Shown here piece by piece: positions 44,626 through 54,145 of a stretch of DNA of 64,000 nt. Both the position numbers and the translations under genes were made by a program. How positions within the stretch are numbered: the stretch's first letter is position 1; every line of letters starts with the position of its first letter. The DNA is taken from the NCBI RefSeq assembly GCF_900094735.1, contig NZ_FMBM01000002.1, forward strand, positions 1,240,001 to 1,304,000, given 5' to 3'. The notes under the pieces are model-generated. The model was not told the origin of the DNA. It made no database searches and saw only the letters and a program-made list of their open reading frames with translations. This DNA comes from Saliniramus fredricksonii. Lineage in GTDB: Bacteria; Pseudomonadota; Alphaproteobacteria; Rhizobiales; Beijerinckiaceae.

Positions 44626-47418
44626 ATGTTCGGTCTGCCGCTCACCTTCGCCGTACCGCTCGTCCTTGCCGGGCTGATCGCCCTCCCTGCGATCTGGCTG
44701 CTCCTGCGGGTGACCCCGCCGCAGCCGCGCCGGATCGCGTTTCCGCCGCTCAAGATCGTCGCCGATCTGATCCCGCGTCGTGAATTGCCGGCGCGCACGC
44801 CGTGGTGGCTCCTGCTGCTGCGCCTCGTCATCGCCGCATTGCTGATCCTCGCCGCCGCTGGCCCGATCCTCAATCCGGCGCCCTCGCTGGAGGGTGACCG
44901 GCGCGCACCGGTGTTGATGATCGTCGACAATGGCGCCGGTACAGCTGCCGATTGGCGCCGGCATGCGGCGATCGCGCTGGAACAGGGCGAGGCGATTGCG
45001 CGGGACGGGCGCTCGATGGGCATTGTGGCCACGGCGACGCCGGTAGCGGAAATCGCTCTGGAGGAGCCTGCAGCCGCGCTGGAGCGCTTGCGGGCCGTCA
45101 ACGCGCGTCCACATTTTCCGCAGGCCGAGAGCTGGCGCCGTCCGCTCAGTGCTTTTCTCGAAGCGCATCCCGATACCGAAATCCTCTGGATTACCGGCGG
45201 CGTCGGCATCGCCGGCGAGGATGACATGGCGATGCTGCTCGCGGAGATCGCGCAGGATCGAACCCTGACCATCTTGGGCCCGGATCCCGCACCCGCGCTG
45301 GCGCTGGGCAATGCGCGCAATTCTGCGCAGGGGCTTTCTGTCGACGTGCTGCGTGCCGAGCCGAATGCGCGTGACGAGGGGCGCGTGCGCGCCGCCGATC
45401 TGCGGGGCCTGACGCTGGCCGAGGAGACCTTCGTTTTTCTGCCGGACGAGACCGAAACTGATGTGCGTTTCGACATCCCCATTGAATTGCGCAATTCCGT
45501 GGCGCGGATCGACATCGTGGAGGAAGCATCCGCAGCCGCGACGACATTGCTTGATTCGCGCAGCCGGCGCAGCCGCGTCGGCATCGTGACGGGAACCACG
45601 CTCGATCTTGCACAGCCGCTGCTCGCGCCGACCTTCTATATCGAGCGGGCGCTTGAGCCCTATGCCGAGATCCGCGAGGGGCGCGGCGGCTCGGCTGAAG
45701 CGATCGAGGAACTGCTCGACGGGCAGGTCAATGTTCTGGTGCTCGCCGATATCGGCGTTCTGCCGCCACGCACGCAGGCGCGGATCGCGACTTTCATGGA
45801 AGAGGGCGGGCTGCTGCTGCGCTTTGCGGGATCACGGATGACCGGCAATGTCGACGACCTTCTGCCCGTGCGTTTGCGCGATGGCGGGCGCAATCTCGGT
45901 GGCGCGCTCTCCTGGGATGCACCGCGCACCCTGGCGGAATTCGCCCGGGAAAGCCCGTTCCATGGTCTCGCCGTTCCGGACGAGCTTGGTATCTCGCGCC
46001 AGATCCTCGCCGAGCCCTCCGGCGCGCTGACCGAGCGGACATGGGCGGCGCTCGAAGACGGTACCCCGATCGTCACGGCGGATCGGCGTGGCGACGGCAT
46101 GAGCGTGCTCTTTCACGTGACAGCGGATGCGAGCTGGTCGAACCTGCCGCTGACCGGGCTGTTCGTCGACATGTTGCGCGAGACCCTGCAATTTGCCGCC
46201 GCACCGCCGGGCGCCGGTCTTCAGACAGGGGGGGAGCGTCAGCCCGTCGCGCCGCGCCTGGCTCTCGACGGGGCCGGCAATCTCGGTTCGCCGCCTTCGC
46301 ATGCCCGCCCGGTCACCCGGACCTTTGCGGAGCGCGCCGGGTTCGATCATCCGCCCGGTTTCTACGGCCCGACGGAATCGGCGATCGCGGTGAATACGCT
46401 CAATGCCGAGGACCGGCTCGTTCCCGTCGATCTCGCCATCCTTGATGCGCGCATCCTGCCGCTCGAACCGGCGGAAACTGTGGATTTGCGCCCGCCGCTT
46501 CTCGTGGCGGCCCTCGGCCTGTTTCTGGTCGATACGATTCTCGCCATGCTGCTCTCGGGACATGCCGGCGCCTTCGCCGCGCGCTTTCGACGCGCGGCTC
46601 TCGGAACGGGTGCGCTTGCGCTCGCCTTTCTCGCGATCAGCGCGCCCGGGCCGGCACCAGCCGATACGATCGAGGATATCGAGGCCGCAATGGTGACCCG
46701 GCTCGGCTATATCCGCACCCACGACGCGCGCGTCGACGAGATCAGCGAGGCGGGGCTCGACGGGCTGTCGCGGGCGCTGGCCGCGCGCACATCCCTCGAA
46801 CCCGGTGCGCCAATGGGCGTCGATATCGAGACGGACGAACTCGCTTTCTTTCCGGTTCTGTACTGGCCGATCGTGCCCGATGCGCCGATACCGTCGCGCG
46901 ACGCGATGCAGCGGATCGAGGCCTATATGAAGAATGGCGGCATGCTGATCATGGATACCCGCGACGCGGCGACCAACTGGCGCCCCGGTTCAGCGCGTTC
47001 GCCCGAAGCCGCATATCTGCGCCGGCTGCTTGCGGATGTCGACGTGCCCCCGCTTGAGCCGATGCCGCCGGATCACGTCCTGACCAAGACGTTCTTCATC
47101 ATGGATGAATTGCCGGGCCGGCATTCATCCGGTGTGACCTGGGTCGAGGAATTGCCCCCGGCTCCCGTCGAGGAGGGGATGCGTCCGGCACGGGCCGGTG
47201 ACGCCGTGTCGCCGATCATCATCACCGCGAACGATCTCGCGGGCGCCTGGGCGATCGGGTCGCGGGGTGAGGCGATGCTGCCGGTGAGTGGCAGCGATCC
47301 GCGTCAGCGCGAGATGGCGTTCCGCGCCGGGATGAACATCGTGATGTACGCGCTGACGGGCAACTACAAGGCCGATCAGGTGCATGTGCCCGCCCTGCTG
47401 GAGCGGCTCGGCAATTGA
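44626..47418 (+). CDS. Large membrane protein: BatA-type N-terminus, DUF4159 C-terminus
   Basis: 930 residues. Two N-terminal helices (FAVPLVLAGLIALPAIWLLL and WWLLLLRLVIAALLILAAAG) with the PRRIAFPPL loop form a BatA-like anchor. A VWA-like/GATase-like periplasmic-side region fills the middle. Two further helices near residues 625-675 (LLVAALGLFLVDTILAMLL) lead to the C-terminal DUF4159 domain (residues ~690-925: VTRLGYIRTHDARVDEISEAGLDGLSRALAARTSLEP, and NGGMLIMDTRDA). Conserved with MoxR and DUF58 genes in Rhizobiales; biochemical role unknown. Confidence 0.88.
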   Translation: MFGLPLTFAVPLVLAGLIALPAIWLLLRVTPPQPRRIAFPPLKIVADLIPRRELPARTPWWLLLLRLVIAALLILAAAGPILNPAPSLEGDRRAPVLMIVDNGAGTAADWRRHAAIALEQGEAIARDGRSMGIVATATPVAEIALEEPAAALERLRAVNARPHFPQAESWRRPLSAFLEAHPDTEILWITGGVGIAGEDDMAMLLAEIAQDRTLTILGPDPAPALALGNARNSAQGLSVDVLRAEPNARDEGRVRAADLRGLTLAEETFVFLPDETETDVRFDIPIELRNSVARIDIVEEASAAATTLLDSRSRRSRVGIVTGTTLDLAQPLLAPTFYIERALEPYAEIREGRGGSAEAIEELLDGQVNVLVLADIGVLPPRTQARIATFMEEGGLLLRFAGSRMTGNVDDLLPVRLRDGGRNLGGALSWDAPRTLAEFARESPFHGLAVPDELGISRQILAEPSGALTERTWAALEDGTPIVTADRRGDGMSVLFHVTADASWSNLPLTGLFVDMLRETLQFAAAPPGAGLQTGGERQPVAPRLALDGAGNLGSPPSHARPVTRTFAERAGFDHPPGFYGPTESAIAVNTLNAEDRLVPVDLAILDARILPLEPAETVDLRPPLLVAALGLFLVDTILAMLLSGHAGAFAARFRRAALGTGALALAFLAISAPGPAPADTIEDIEAAMVTRLGYIRTHDARVDEISEAGLDGLSRALAARTSLEPGAPMGVDIETDELAFFPVLYWPIVPDAPIPSRDAMQRIEAYMKNGGMLIMDTRDAATNWRPGSARSPEAAYLRRLLADVDVPPLEPMPPDHVLTKTFFIMDELPGRHSSGVTWVEELPPAPVEEGMRPARAGDAVSPIIITANDLAGAWAIGSRGEAMLPVSGSDPRQREMAFRAGMNIVMYALTGNYKADQVHVPALLERLGN

Positions 47419-47431
47419 GGAAGGCGACGCT

Positions 47432-49510
47432 TTGGCGAGTTTGAGCTTCACACCGCTGGTCCCCGATGCCGTGCTGATCGCGGCTGGCATTCTCGCGGCT
47501 CTGGTCGCGCTGGCCGCGATCGTCATACGCGGGCCGGTGGCCCTGTTGCGCGCGGCTGCGCTGGTCGTGCTGGTGCTTGCACTGGCCAATCCCGCCTTCG
47601 TCACGCAGGACCGCGAGCCGGTCGATGATGTCGTGGCCCTGGTGGTGGACCGGTCGACCTCTCAACGGCTGGGCGATCGGGCGCAGGTGACGCAGGCTGT
47701 CCGCGAGGAGCTGGAGCAGCGTTTTGGCGGGTTGCGCAATATCGAACTGCGCATCATCGAGGTGGGTGATGCGGCGGGTGACGCTGGAACGGAACTCTTC
47801 ACCGGGCTCGCCAACGGGCTCGCCGACGTGCCGCCGGAGCGCGTGGCGGGCGCGGTGATGCTCACCGACGGCGTCGTCCATGACATTCCCGGATCAGCGG
47901 AGGATCTCGGCTTCACAGGACCCCTGCATGCCCTGATCACAGGATACCCGGACGAGGCCGACCGGCAGATTGATCTGATCCGGGCGCCGCGCTACGGCAT
48001 TGTCGGGCGCACGCAACTGATCGAGGCGAAGATCGGCGAGCGCGGCGGCACGGGCTCGGCCGTGGTCACCGTGCGCCGCGACGGCGAGCGTCTCGCGCGC
48101 CGGGAAGTGCCGACGGAAGCATCATTCCGCATCCCCGTCCAGATCGACCGTGCCGGCCCCAATGTGGTCGAGATCGAGGTCGAGCCGCTGCCCGACGAGC
48201 TCACCATGGCCAATAACCGGGCCGTCGTGACGATCGAGGGGATTCGCGAGAATCTCCGCGTCCTGCTCGTCTCCGGCGAGCCCCATGCGGGCGAGCGGAC
48301 CTGGCGGAACCTGTTGCGCTCGGATGCCAATGTCGATCTCGTGCATTTCACCATCCTGCGCCCGCCGGAAAAGCAGGACGGCACGCCGATCGACGAATTG
48401 TCGCTGATCGCCTTTCCCACGCGCGAACTGTTTCAGGACAAGATCGGCGAGTTCGATCTGATCATTTTCGATCGCTATGCCAATCAGAGCATCCTGCCGT
48501 CGATCTATTACGACAACATCGTGCGTTATGTGCGCGAGGGTGGCGCCGTTCTGCTCGCGGCGGGGCCGGAATTCGCCGGGCGCGCCTCGCTTGCCCGCAC
48601 CCGCCTCGCGCCGATCATTCCGGGCGAGCCGACCGGCGGTGTGCTGGAGGAGCCGTTCAAGGCGATGCTCACGGATACCGGTGAGCGCCACCCGGTGACG
48701 CGCGGTCTTCCGGGATCGGAAAGCGATCCGCCGGCCTGGGGCGAGTGGTTGCGCGTGCTCGACACGCGGGTCACTGCGGGGCAGACGGTGATGTCGGGCG
48801 CGCAGGACCGTCCACTGCTGGTGCTGGAGCGCCAGGGCGAGGGGCGCGTCGCGCTGCTTCTGTCTGATCATGCCTGGCTCTGGGCGCGGGGTTATCGCGA
48901 AGGCGGCCCGCATGTGGATCTCCTGCGCCGGACCGCGCATTGGCTGATGCGCGAGCCGGCGCTGGAGGAGGAGGCGTTGCGCGCGACGACGCAGGGAGAG
49001 CGGATCTTCATCGAGCGTCAGAGCATGGCCGACGAGGTTGCCTCCGTCAGCGTCACATCGCCCTCGGGTGCCGAGTCCGGCGTCGCGCTCGAACCCCATC
49101 TGCCCGGCCTGTTCCGGGCCGAGATCGCCGGCGAGGAACGCGGGCTTTACACGCTGCGCAACGGGGATCTCGTCGCCTTTGCCAGCGTTGGTCCGGCCAA
49201 CCCACGCGAACTCGTCGATGTCTTCTCCACGCGCGAGCAATTGGCGGATATCACCTTAGAGACCGGTGGATCGGTGCGGCGCCTGTCGCGCGCGGAGGGG
49301 GCCCTTGCCGTGCCGCGAATCCAGAGCGTGCGTGGCGATGCGCGCGCCTATGGCAATGACTGGATCGGCATCCGCCCGAGCGGTTCTTCCGTGGTGCTCG
49401 GCGTATCGGTGATGCCGCTCGCGCTCGGGCTGCTCGGTCTTCTGCTGCTGCTCGGCGCCGTTCTTGCCGCATGGCTCGGGGAAGGGCGCGGATCGGCCGC
49501 ACGCCGTTGA
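47432..49510 (+). CDS. Large membrane protein of the MoxR operon (VWA/GATase-like)
   Basis: About 692 residues from TTG 47432, preceded by GAGGAAGG; the frame is open from 47384 but overlaps the previous stop. Two N-terminal helices (VLIAAGILAALVALAAIVI and LLRAAALVVLVLALA), then DDVVALVVDRSTSQRLGDRA, a VWA-type strand with Asp-Arg-Ser-Thr-Ser. The middle has RVLLVSGEPHAGERTWRNLL and GAVLLAAGPEF like class I amidotransferase folds without clear catalytic Cys. One C-terminal helix ([20 protein letters not shown]). Probably a periplasmic-facing partner of the 930-residue protein. Confidence 0.85.
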   Translation: MASLSFTPLVPDAVLIAAGILAALVALAAIVIRGPVALLRAAALVVLVLALANPAFVTQDREPVDDVVALVVDRSTSQRLGDRAQVTQAVREELEQRFGGLRNIELRIIEVGDAAGDAGTELFTGLANGLADVPPERVAGAVMLTDGVVHDIPGSAEDLGFTGPLHALITGYPDEADRQIDLIRAPRYGIVGRTQLIEAKIGERGGTGSAVVTVRRDGERLARREVPTEASFRIPVQIDRAGPNVVEIEVEPLPDELTMANNRAVVTIEGIRENLRVLLVSGEPHAGERTWRNLLRSDANVDLVHFTILRPPEKQDGTPIDELSLIAFPTRELFQDKIGEFDLIIFDRYANQSILPSIYYDNIVRYVREGGAVLLAAGPEFAGRASLARTRLAPIIPGEPTGGVLEEPFKAMLTDTGERHPVTRGLPGSESDPPAWGEWLRVLDTRVTAGQTVMSGAQDRPLLVLERQGEGRVALLLSDHAWLWARGYREGGPHVDLLRRTAHWLMREPALEEEALRATTQGERIFIERQSMADEVASVSVTSPSGAESGVALEPHLPGLFRAEIAGEERGLYTLRNGDLVAFASVGPANPRELVDVFSTREQLADITLETGGSVRRLSRAEGALAVPRIQSVRGDARAYGNDWIGIRPSGSSVVLGVSVMPLALGLLGLLLLLGAVLAAWLGEGRGSAARR

Positions 49511-49578
49511 GGCGCGCAAGGCGCAGCGCTTGCTTTCGATCAATGCAGCCGCTTCAATGGACGCGCTAGGAGATCGGC

Positions 49579-50457
49579 ATGAAAGTACCGGTTTCATGCG
49601 CGAGGGAGCATGCGCCCATGACGGCGTTCAGGCAAAAATTCGGCCCGATCCTGCAACCGATGCCGGTGGCGATCACGGCGCTCGTTCTGCTGACGGCGCT
49701 GGGTTGGGGGGTGATGTTCGCCGAAGCAATCACCATGGCCTCGGGTGCCGCCGCCTTCATGGAGGCGCTGTGCGCCCCCGCCGATATTCTCGGTTCCCGT
49801 TCGACGGCGGAAATGCTCTCGCGGCTGGGTATGGCGATCGGCATGTGGATCGCCATGAGCGTCGCGATGATGCTGCCGACCGCGAGTCTGTTGATCGTCG
49901 GTTTCGCCGATCGCGTCGAGAAGGAGGTGAGCGACCGGGCCCATGCCGCATCGCCGCTGGCCGTGGCGGCGGGTTATCTCGGGATCTGGGTGATCGTGGC
50001 CGTCGTGGCGGCAACGGCGCAGGCCTTCATCTCGGCGATCCTGTCGGGCATCGCCCTGCCGCCGGCAACCGCGACGATCCTCGCCGGGGCGATTATCGGC
50101 GCCGCCGGGTTCTACCAGTTCTCGCCGCTCAAGCGCGCCTGTCTCGTCACCATCCGCCATCCCTTTAGCGAGGAGCGCGAGGCGGCGCTGACGCGCAATA
50201 TGGCGGCGTTTCGGCTCGGTCTTCATCAGGGTGTGCTCTGCGTCGGCTGTTGCTGGGCGATGATGGGGCTGCTCGTGGTGCTCGGCGCCATGAACATCCT
50301 CTGGATGGCAATATTCGCAATCATCATGGCGGCGGAGAAGATGGTCGATTCGCAGCGCCTGCCCAACGCGATCGGCGTCGCGATGATCATCGCCGGTGCC
50401 GCATTGTCCGTCTCGGCGGTGGGGCTCGCTCCCTTGCGCGATGCAATCGGCCTGTGA
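49579..50457 (+). CDS. DUF2182 integral membrane protein
   Basis: 292 residues and about seven hydrophobic segments. Family hallmarks are the MSVAMMLPTASLLI helix, YQFSPLKRACLVTIRHP, and GLHQGVLCVGCCWAMMGLL. The Cys-Gly-Cys-Cys and Met-rich helices prompted the 'predicted metal-binding' label for this family. ATG 49579 follows TAGGAG; an internal Met at 49618 is the alternative. It follows the MoxR operon by 68 bp on the same strand, but nothing shows they work together. Confidence 0.88.
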   Translation: MKVPVSCAREHAPMTAFRQKFGPILQPMPVAITALVLLTALGWGVMFAEAITMASGAAAFMEALCAPADILGSRSTAEMLSRLGMAIGMWIAMSVAMMLPTASLLIVGFADRVEKEVSDRAHAASPLAVAAGYLGIWVIVAVVAATAQAFISAILSGIALPPATATILAGAIIGAAGFYQFSPLKRACLVTIRHPFSEEREAALTRNMAAFRLGLHQGVLCVGCCWAMMGLLVVLGAMNILWMAIFAIIMAAEKMVDSQRLPNAIGVAMIIAGAALSVSAVGLAPLRDAIGL

Positions 50458-50543
50458 GCAAATGCCTCTGACGACGCGATGGACGTTGCGGTAGGACTGT
50501 CCCGCATCCTATGATCCGACGCGAACGAGGGAGGAGACGGCCC

Positions 50544-51524
50544 ATGTCAAAGACCATGGCGATCCGCATCTATGAAAATGGCGGCCCCGAGGTCATGCGT
50601 TACGAGGAAGTCGCCGTCGGCGATCCCGGCCCCGGCGAGATCCGGGTCAAGCACACGGCCATCGGCGTCAATTACATCGACACCTATTTCCGCTCCGGCC
50701 TCTACCCGGCGCCGAGCATTCCCTTCACCCCCGGCAACGAGGGTGCGGGCGTGGTCACGGCGGTGGGCGAGGGTGTGACCCGCTTCAAGGAGGGCGACCG
50801 CGTCGCCTATGCCGCGACGCTCGGCTCCTATGCCGATGAACGTCTGCTCGAGGCCGACAAGGTCGTCGCCACGCCGGCCGGCGTCGATGACGAGACCGCT
50901 GCCGCGATGATGCTGAAAGGCATGACGGCGCAATACCTTCTGCGCCGGACCTACCGCGTGAAGAAAGGCGACACCATCCTCTTCCACGCTGCCGCCGGCG
51001 GTGTCGGCCTGATCGCCTGCCAATGGGCCAGGCATCTCGGCGCCACGGTGATCGGCACGGTCGGTTCGCGCGAGAAGGGCGAACTCGCCATGCAGAACGG
51101 CTGCGATCACGTGATCTATTATCGCGACGAGGATTTCGCCAAGCGCGTCGACGAGATCACCAGGGGGGAGCGCTGCCATGTCGTCTATGACGGCGTCGGC
51201 AAGGCGACCTTCCCGGCATCGCTGGACTGCCTGCGTCCGTTCGGGATGTTTGCGAGTTTCGGCAACGCCTCCGGTGCGATCGAGGCCTTCAATCTCGGCC
51301 TGCTGGCCCAGAAGGGCTCGCTCTACGCCACCCGCCCGACGCTGTTCACGCATATCGCCAAGCGTGCCGATCTGGAGGAGGTCGCGGGCGAGCTGTTCGA
51401 TGTGGTCGCTAGCGGGGCGGTGAAGATCCCCGTCCACCACCGCGCCAAACTCGCCGATGCGGTCGATGTCCACAAGGCGCTCGAGGGTCGCGAGACGACC
51501 GGGGCCACGGTGATGAGCCCCTGA
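50544..51524 (+). CDS. NADPH:quinone oxidoreductase (QorA-like)
   Basis: 326 residues, zinc-free medium-chain dehydrogenase/reductase. GVNYIDTYFRSGLYP, PFTPGNEGAGVV, and the nucleotide motif LFHAAAGGVGLIACQWARHLGATVIGTVGS are those of quinone oxidoreductase 1. ATG 50544 lies after GGAGGAGACGG. One-electron or two-electron reduction of quinones using NADPH. The next gene (ABC ATPase) begins about 20 bp later. Confidence 0.94.
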   Translation: MSKTMAIRIYENGGPEVMRYEEVAVGDPGPGEIRVKHTAIGVNYIDTYFRSGLYPAPSIPFTPGNEGAGVVTAVGEGVTRFKEGDRVAYAATLGSYADERLLEADKVVATPAGVDDETAAAMMLKGMTAQYLLRRTYRVKKGDTILFHAAAGGVGLIACQWARHLGATVIGTVGSREKGELAMQNGCDHVIYYRDEDFAKRVDEITRGERCHVVYDGVGKATFPASLDCLRPFGMFASFGNASGAIEAFNLGLLAQKGSLYATRPTLFTHIAKRADLEEVAGELFDVVASGAVKIPVHHRAKLADAVDVHKALEGRETTGATVMSP

Positions 51525-51542
51525 GCGAGAGAGCAAACCGGT

Positions 51543-53085
51543 TTGTCCGCCTCATCCCCCCAAGATCCTCCTCCGGCGGGACACTCGTCGCGCTGAAGGG
51601 CATCACGAAGCATTACGGCAATCTCGTCGCCAATGACGCGATCGATTTCGCGATCGCGCCCGGCGAGGTGCACGCGCTTCTGGGGAGAACGGGGCGGGCA
51701 AATCCACGCTGGTGAAGATCCTCTACGGGGTGATCGAGCCGAGTGCCGGCGAGATATTCTGGGAGGGGAAGCAGGTCGAAATCAATTCACCCGTTGATGC
51801 AAGAAATCTTGGCATCGGCATGGTATTCCAGCATTTCTCGCTCTTCGACGAGATGACAGTGGCGGAAAATGTCGCCGTCGCGCTGACCGATCTCTCCTTC
51901 AACGTGGTGCGCAAGCGCCTCAAGCAGGTGAGCGAGGGCTACGGCCTGCCGCTCGACCCGGATCGCCGTGTCTGGACGCTCTCCGCCGGCGAGCGCCAGC
52001 GCATCGAGATCGTGCGCTGCCTGTTGCAGAATCCCAAGCTGATCGTCCTCGACGAGCCGACCTCGGTGCTCACGCCACAGGAATCGGAAGGGCTGTTCGA
52101 GACACTGGAGCAACTTGCCGGCGAGGGCAGGGCGATTCTGTATATCTCGCACAAGCTGGAGGAAGTGCGCCGGCTGTGCCGCGACGCCACGATCCTGCGC
52201 GGCGGCAAGGTCGTCGCCAGGCTCGATCCGCGCGAGAGCAGCGCCCGCGAGATCGCCGCGCTGATGGTCGGGCAGGAAGTCGGCGATGTGGCGCGCACGG
52301 CGAAGGCTCGCGGGCATGACGAGATGCTTCAGGTGCAGAACCTCTCAATGCCCGCCCGCTCCATCCACGAGCGCCCCCTGCGCGATGTCGATATCGCCGT
52401 TGCCGCCGGCGAAATCGTTGGCATTGCGGGGATCGCGGGTAACGGCCAGAGCGAACTCTTCGCAGCAATTTCCGGCGAGAGGCCGACGGATGAACCCGGC
52501 GCCGTGGTGATCGACGGGGTCGCCGTGGGATTGAAGGGGATCGATGCCCGGCGCAAGCTCGGCGGGGCCTTCGTTCCGGAAGAGCGGCTCGGCCACGCAG
52601 CCGTGCCGGGTCACGGACTTGGGGACAATACGGTTTTGTCACATCACGCGATCGGCGGCATCGTGAGCAGCGGCTTCATCGCCTTCGACAAGGCGCGGCG
52701 CATGGCGGCGAAGGTGGTGGGTGATTTCGACGTGCGCACGCCGGGCGCCGATGCGCTGGCGCGCAAGCTCTCCGGCGGCAATCTGCAGAAATTCGTGGTC
52801 GGACGCGAGATTGTGCGCGGCCCCAAACTTCTCGTCGTCGATCAGCCGACCTGGGGCGTTGATGCCGGCGCTGCGCGGGTGATCCGCCAGGCGCTGATCG
52901 ATCTTGCGGCGCAAGGCGCGGCGGTGCTGGTGATCAGCCAGGACCTCGACGAGCTCTTCGCCATCGCCGACCGCATGGCAGTGATCCATGAGGGGCATGT
53001 CAGCCGGCTGCGGCCGACAGGGGAATGGACGCGTGAAGCGGTCGGTCTCGAAATGATGGGGGTCGCGCCGCAAGATGCGCATTGA
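51543..53085 (+). pseudogene. Nucleoside ABC importer ATPase (NupA/BmpB-type), frameshifted near Walker A
   Basis: Two ABC domains, both needed by BMP-family nucleoside importers. From 51712 the frame reads 457 residues with QHFSLFDEMTVAENV, signature LSAGERQRIEIVRC, Walker B LIVLDEPTSVLT, and in the second half GIAGNGQSELFAAI and LSGGNLQKFVVGRE. The first ~55 residues, including GITKHYGNLVANDAIDF and GEVHALLG, lie in another frame; Walker A (ENGAGKST) is restored by adding one G to the run at 51682-51685. No ATG precedes it: TTG 51543 would serve if another G is missing near 51578-51580. Probably sequence error. Confidence 0.85.
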
Positions 53086-54145
53086 ACTCGTCCCGAGAGT
53101 GGAGCCGAAGGCGCGGGCGCGGGCGCTCGCGCCGGTCGCGGCGCTGATCGTCTCCTTCGCCATTGCCGGGCTGGTGATCTGGGGCATGGGTCGCTCGCCC
53201 GTGGCCGCCTTCCAGATCTATATTCTGGATCCGCTGACGGATCCGTGGTCGCTTCGCGAGATCGCCATGAAGGCGTCGCCGCTCGTCATCATCGCCATCG
53301 GCCTGTCCTACTGCTTTCGCGCCAATCTGTGGAATATCGGGGCAGAGGGACAATTCATCGTCGGCGCCATTTTCGGCTCCTGGCTCGCACTCGCCACCCA
53401 CGGTACCGATGCCGGAATCTGGGTGCTGCCGGCCATGATGATCCTCGCCATGATCGGCGGCGCGCTCTATGGCGCGATTCCGGCGTTCCTGCGGGTGCGC
53501 TTCGGCGTCAACGAGATCCTGACCTCGCTCTTCCTCGTCTATGTGGCGCAATTGCTGCTTGATTATCTGGTGCGCGGCCCCTGGCGGGATCCGATGGGCT
53601 TCAACTTCCCGCAATCCGTGGTCTTCGACACGGCCGCGACGCTTCCGGCAATCGCCGGGATGGGGCGGGTGCATATCGGCGTGATCTTCGCGCTGATCGC
53701 CGCGATCGTGACCATGGTGGTGCTCGGGCGCACGCTGTTCGGCTACCGGTTGCGGGTGAGCGGCGATGCGCCGCGCGCCGCGCGTTTCGCCGGTTTCTCG
53801 CAGGCGCGCACCATCGTCACCGTGTTCTGCATCTCGGGCGGGCTGGCCGGGCTGGCCGGGATCATCGAGGTCTCGGGCGTGTTACGCCAGGTGCAGCCCT
53901 CGATCTCGCCGGGTTACGGATTCACGGCGATCATCGTGGCCTTTCTCGGGCGGCTCAATCCGATCGGCATCCTCGTCGCCGGCTTCATCATGGCGCTGAT
54001 CCTGATCGGGGGCGAGAATGCGCAGATCATGCTGCGGCTGCCGCTTGATCTCGCGCTCGCCTTCCAGGGGCTGGTGTTGCTCTGCGTACTCTCGGCGGAT
54101 GCTCTGGTGAGCAATCGGTTGCGGATCGTGAGGGCGCGCGCATGA
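53075..54145 (+). CDS. Nucleoside ABC importer permease, first subunit
   Basis: 356 residues, BPD_transp_2 family with about ten helices (LIVSFAIAGLVIWGM, LVIIAIGLSYCFRANLWNIGAEGQFIVGAIFG, and so on). The motif RANLWNIGAEGQF and the later LRVSGDAPRAARFAGFSQ loop are typical of the larger permease (NupB/YufP) paired with BMP binding proteins. Its start overlaps the ATPase stop by 11 bp and its end overlaps the next permease by 4 bp (ATGA), showing an operon. Confidence 0.93.
   Translation: MRIELVPRVEPKARARALAPVAALIVSFAIAGLVIWGMGRSPVAAFQIYILDPLTDPWSLREIAMKASPLVIIAIGLSYCFRANLWNIGAEGQFIVGAIFGSWLALATHGTDAGIWVLPAMMILAMIGGALYGAIPAFLRVRFGVNEILTSLFLVYVAQLLLDYLVRGPWRDPMGFNFPQSVVFDTAATLPAIAGMGRVHIGVIFALIAAIVTMVVLGRTLFGYRLRVSGDAPRAARFAGFSQARTIVTVFCISGGLAGLAGIIEVSGVLRQVQPSISPGYGFTAIIVAFLGRLNPIGILVAGFIMALILIGGENAQIMLRLPLDLALAFQGLVLLCVLSADALVSNRLRIVRARA

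Noticed and set aside
43737-45599. 620-codon minus-strand frame opposite the DUF58 and DUF4159 genes
   Set aside because: Ser/Arg-rich shadow; the plus strand carries recognised domains with tight operon spacing.
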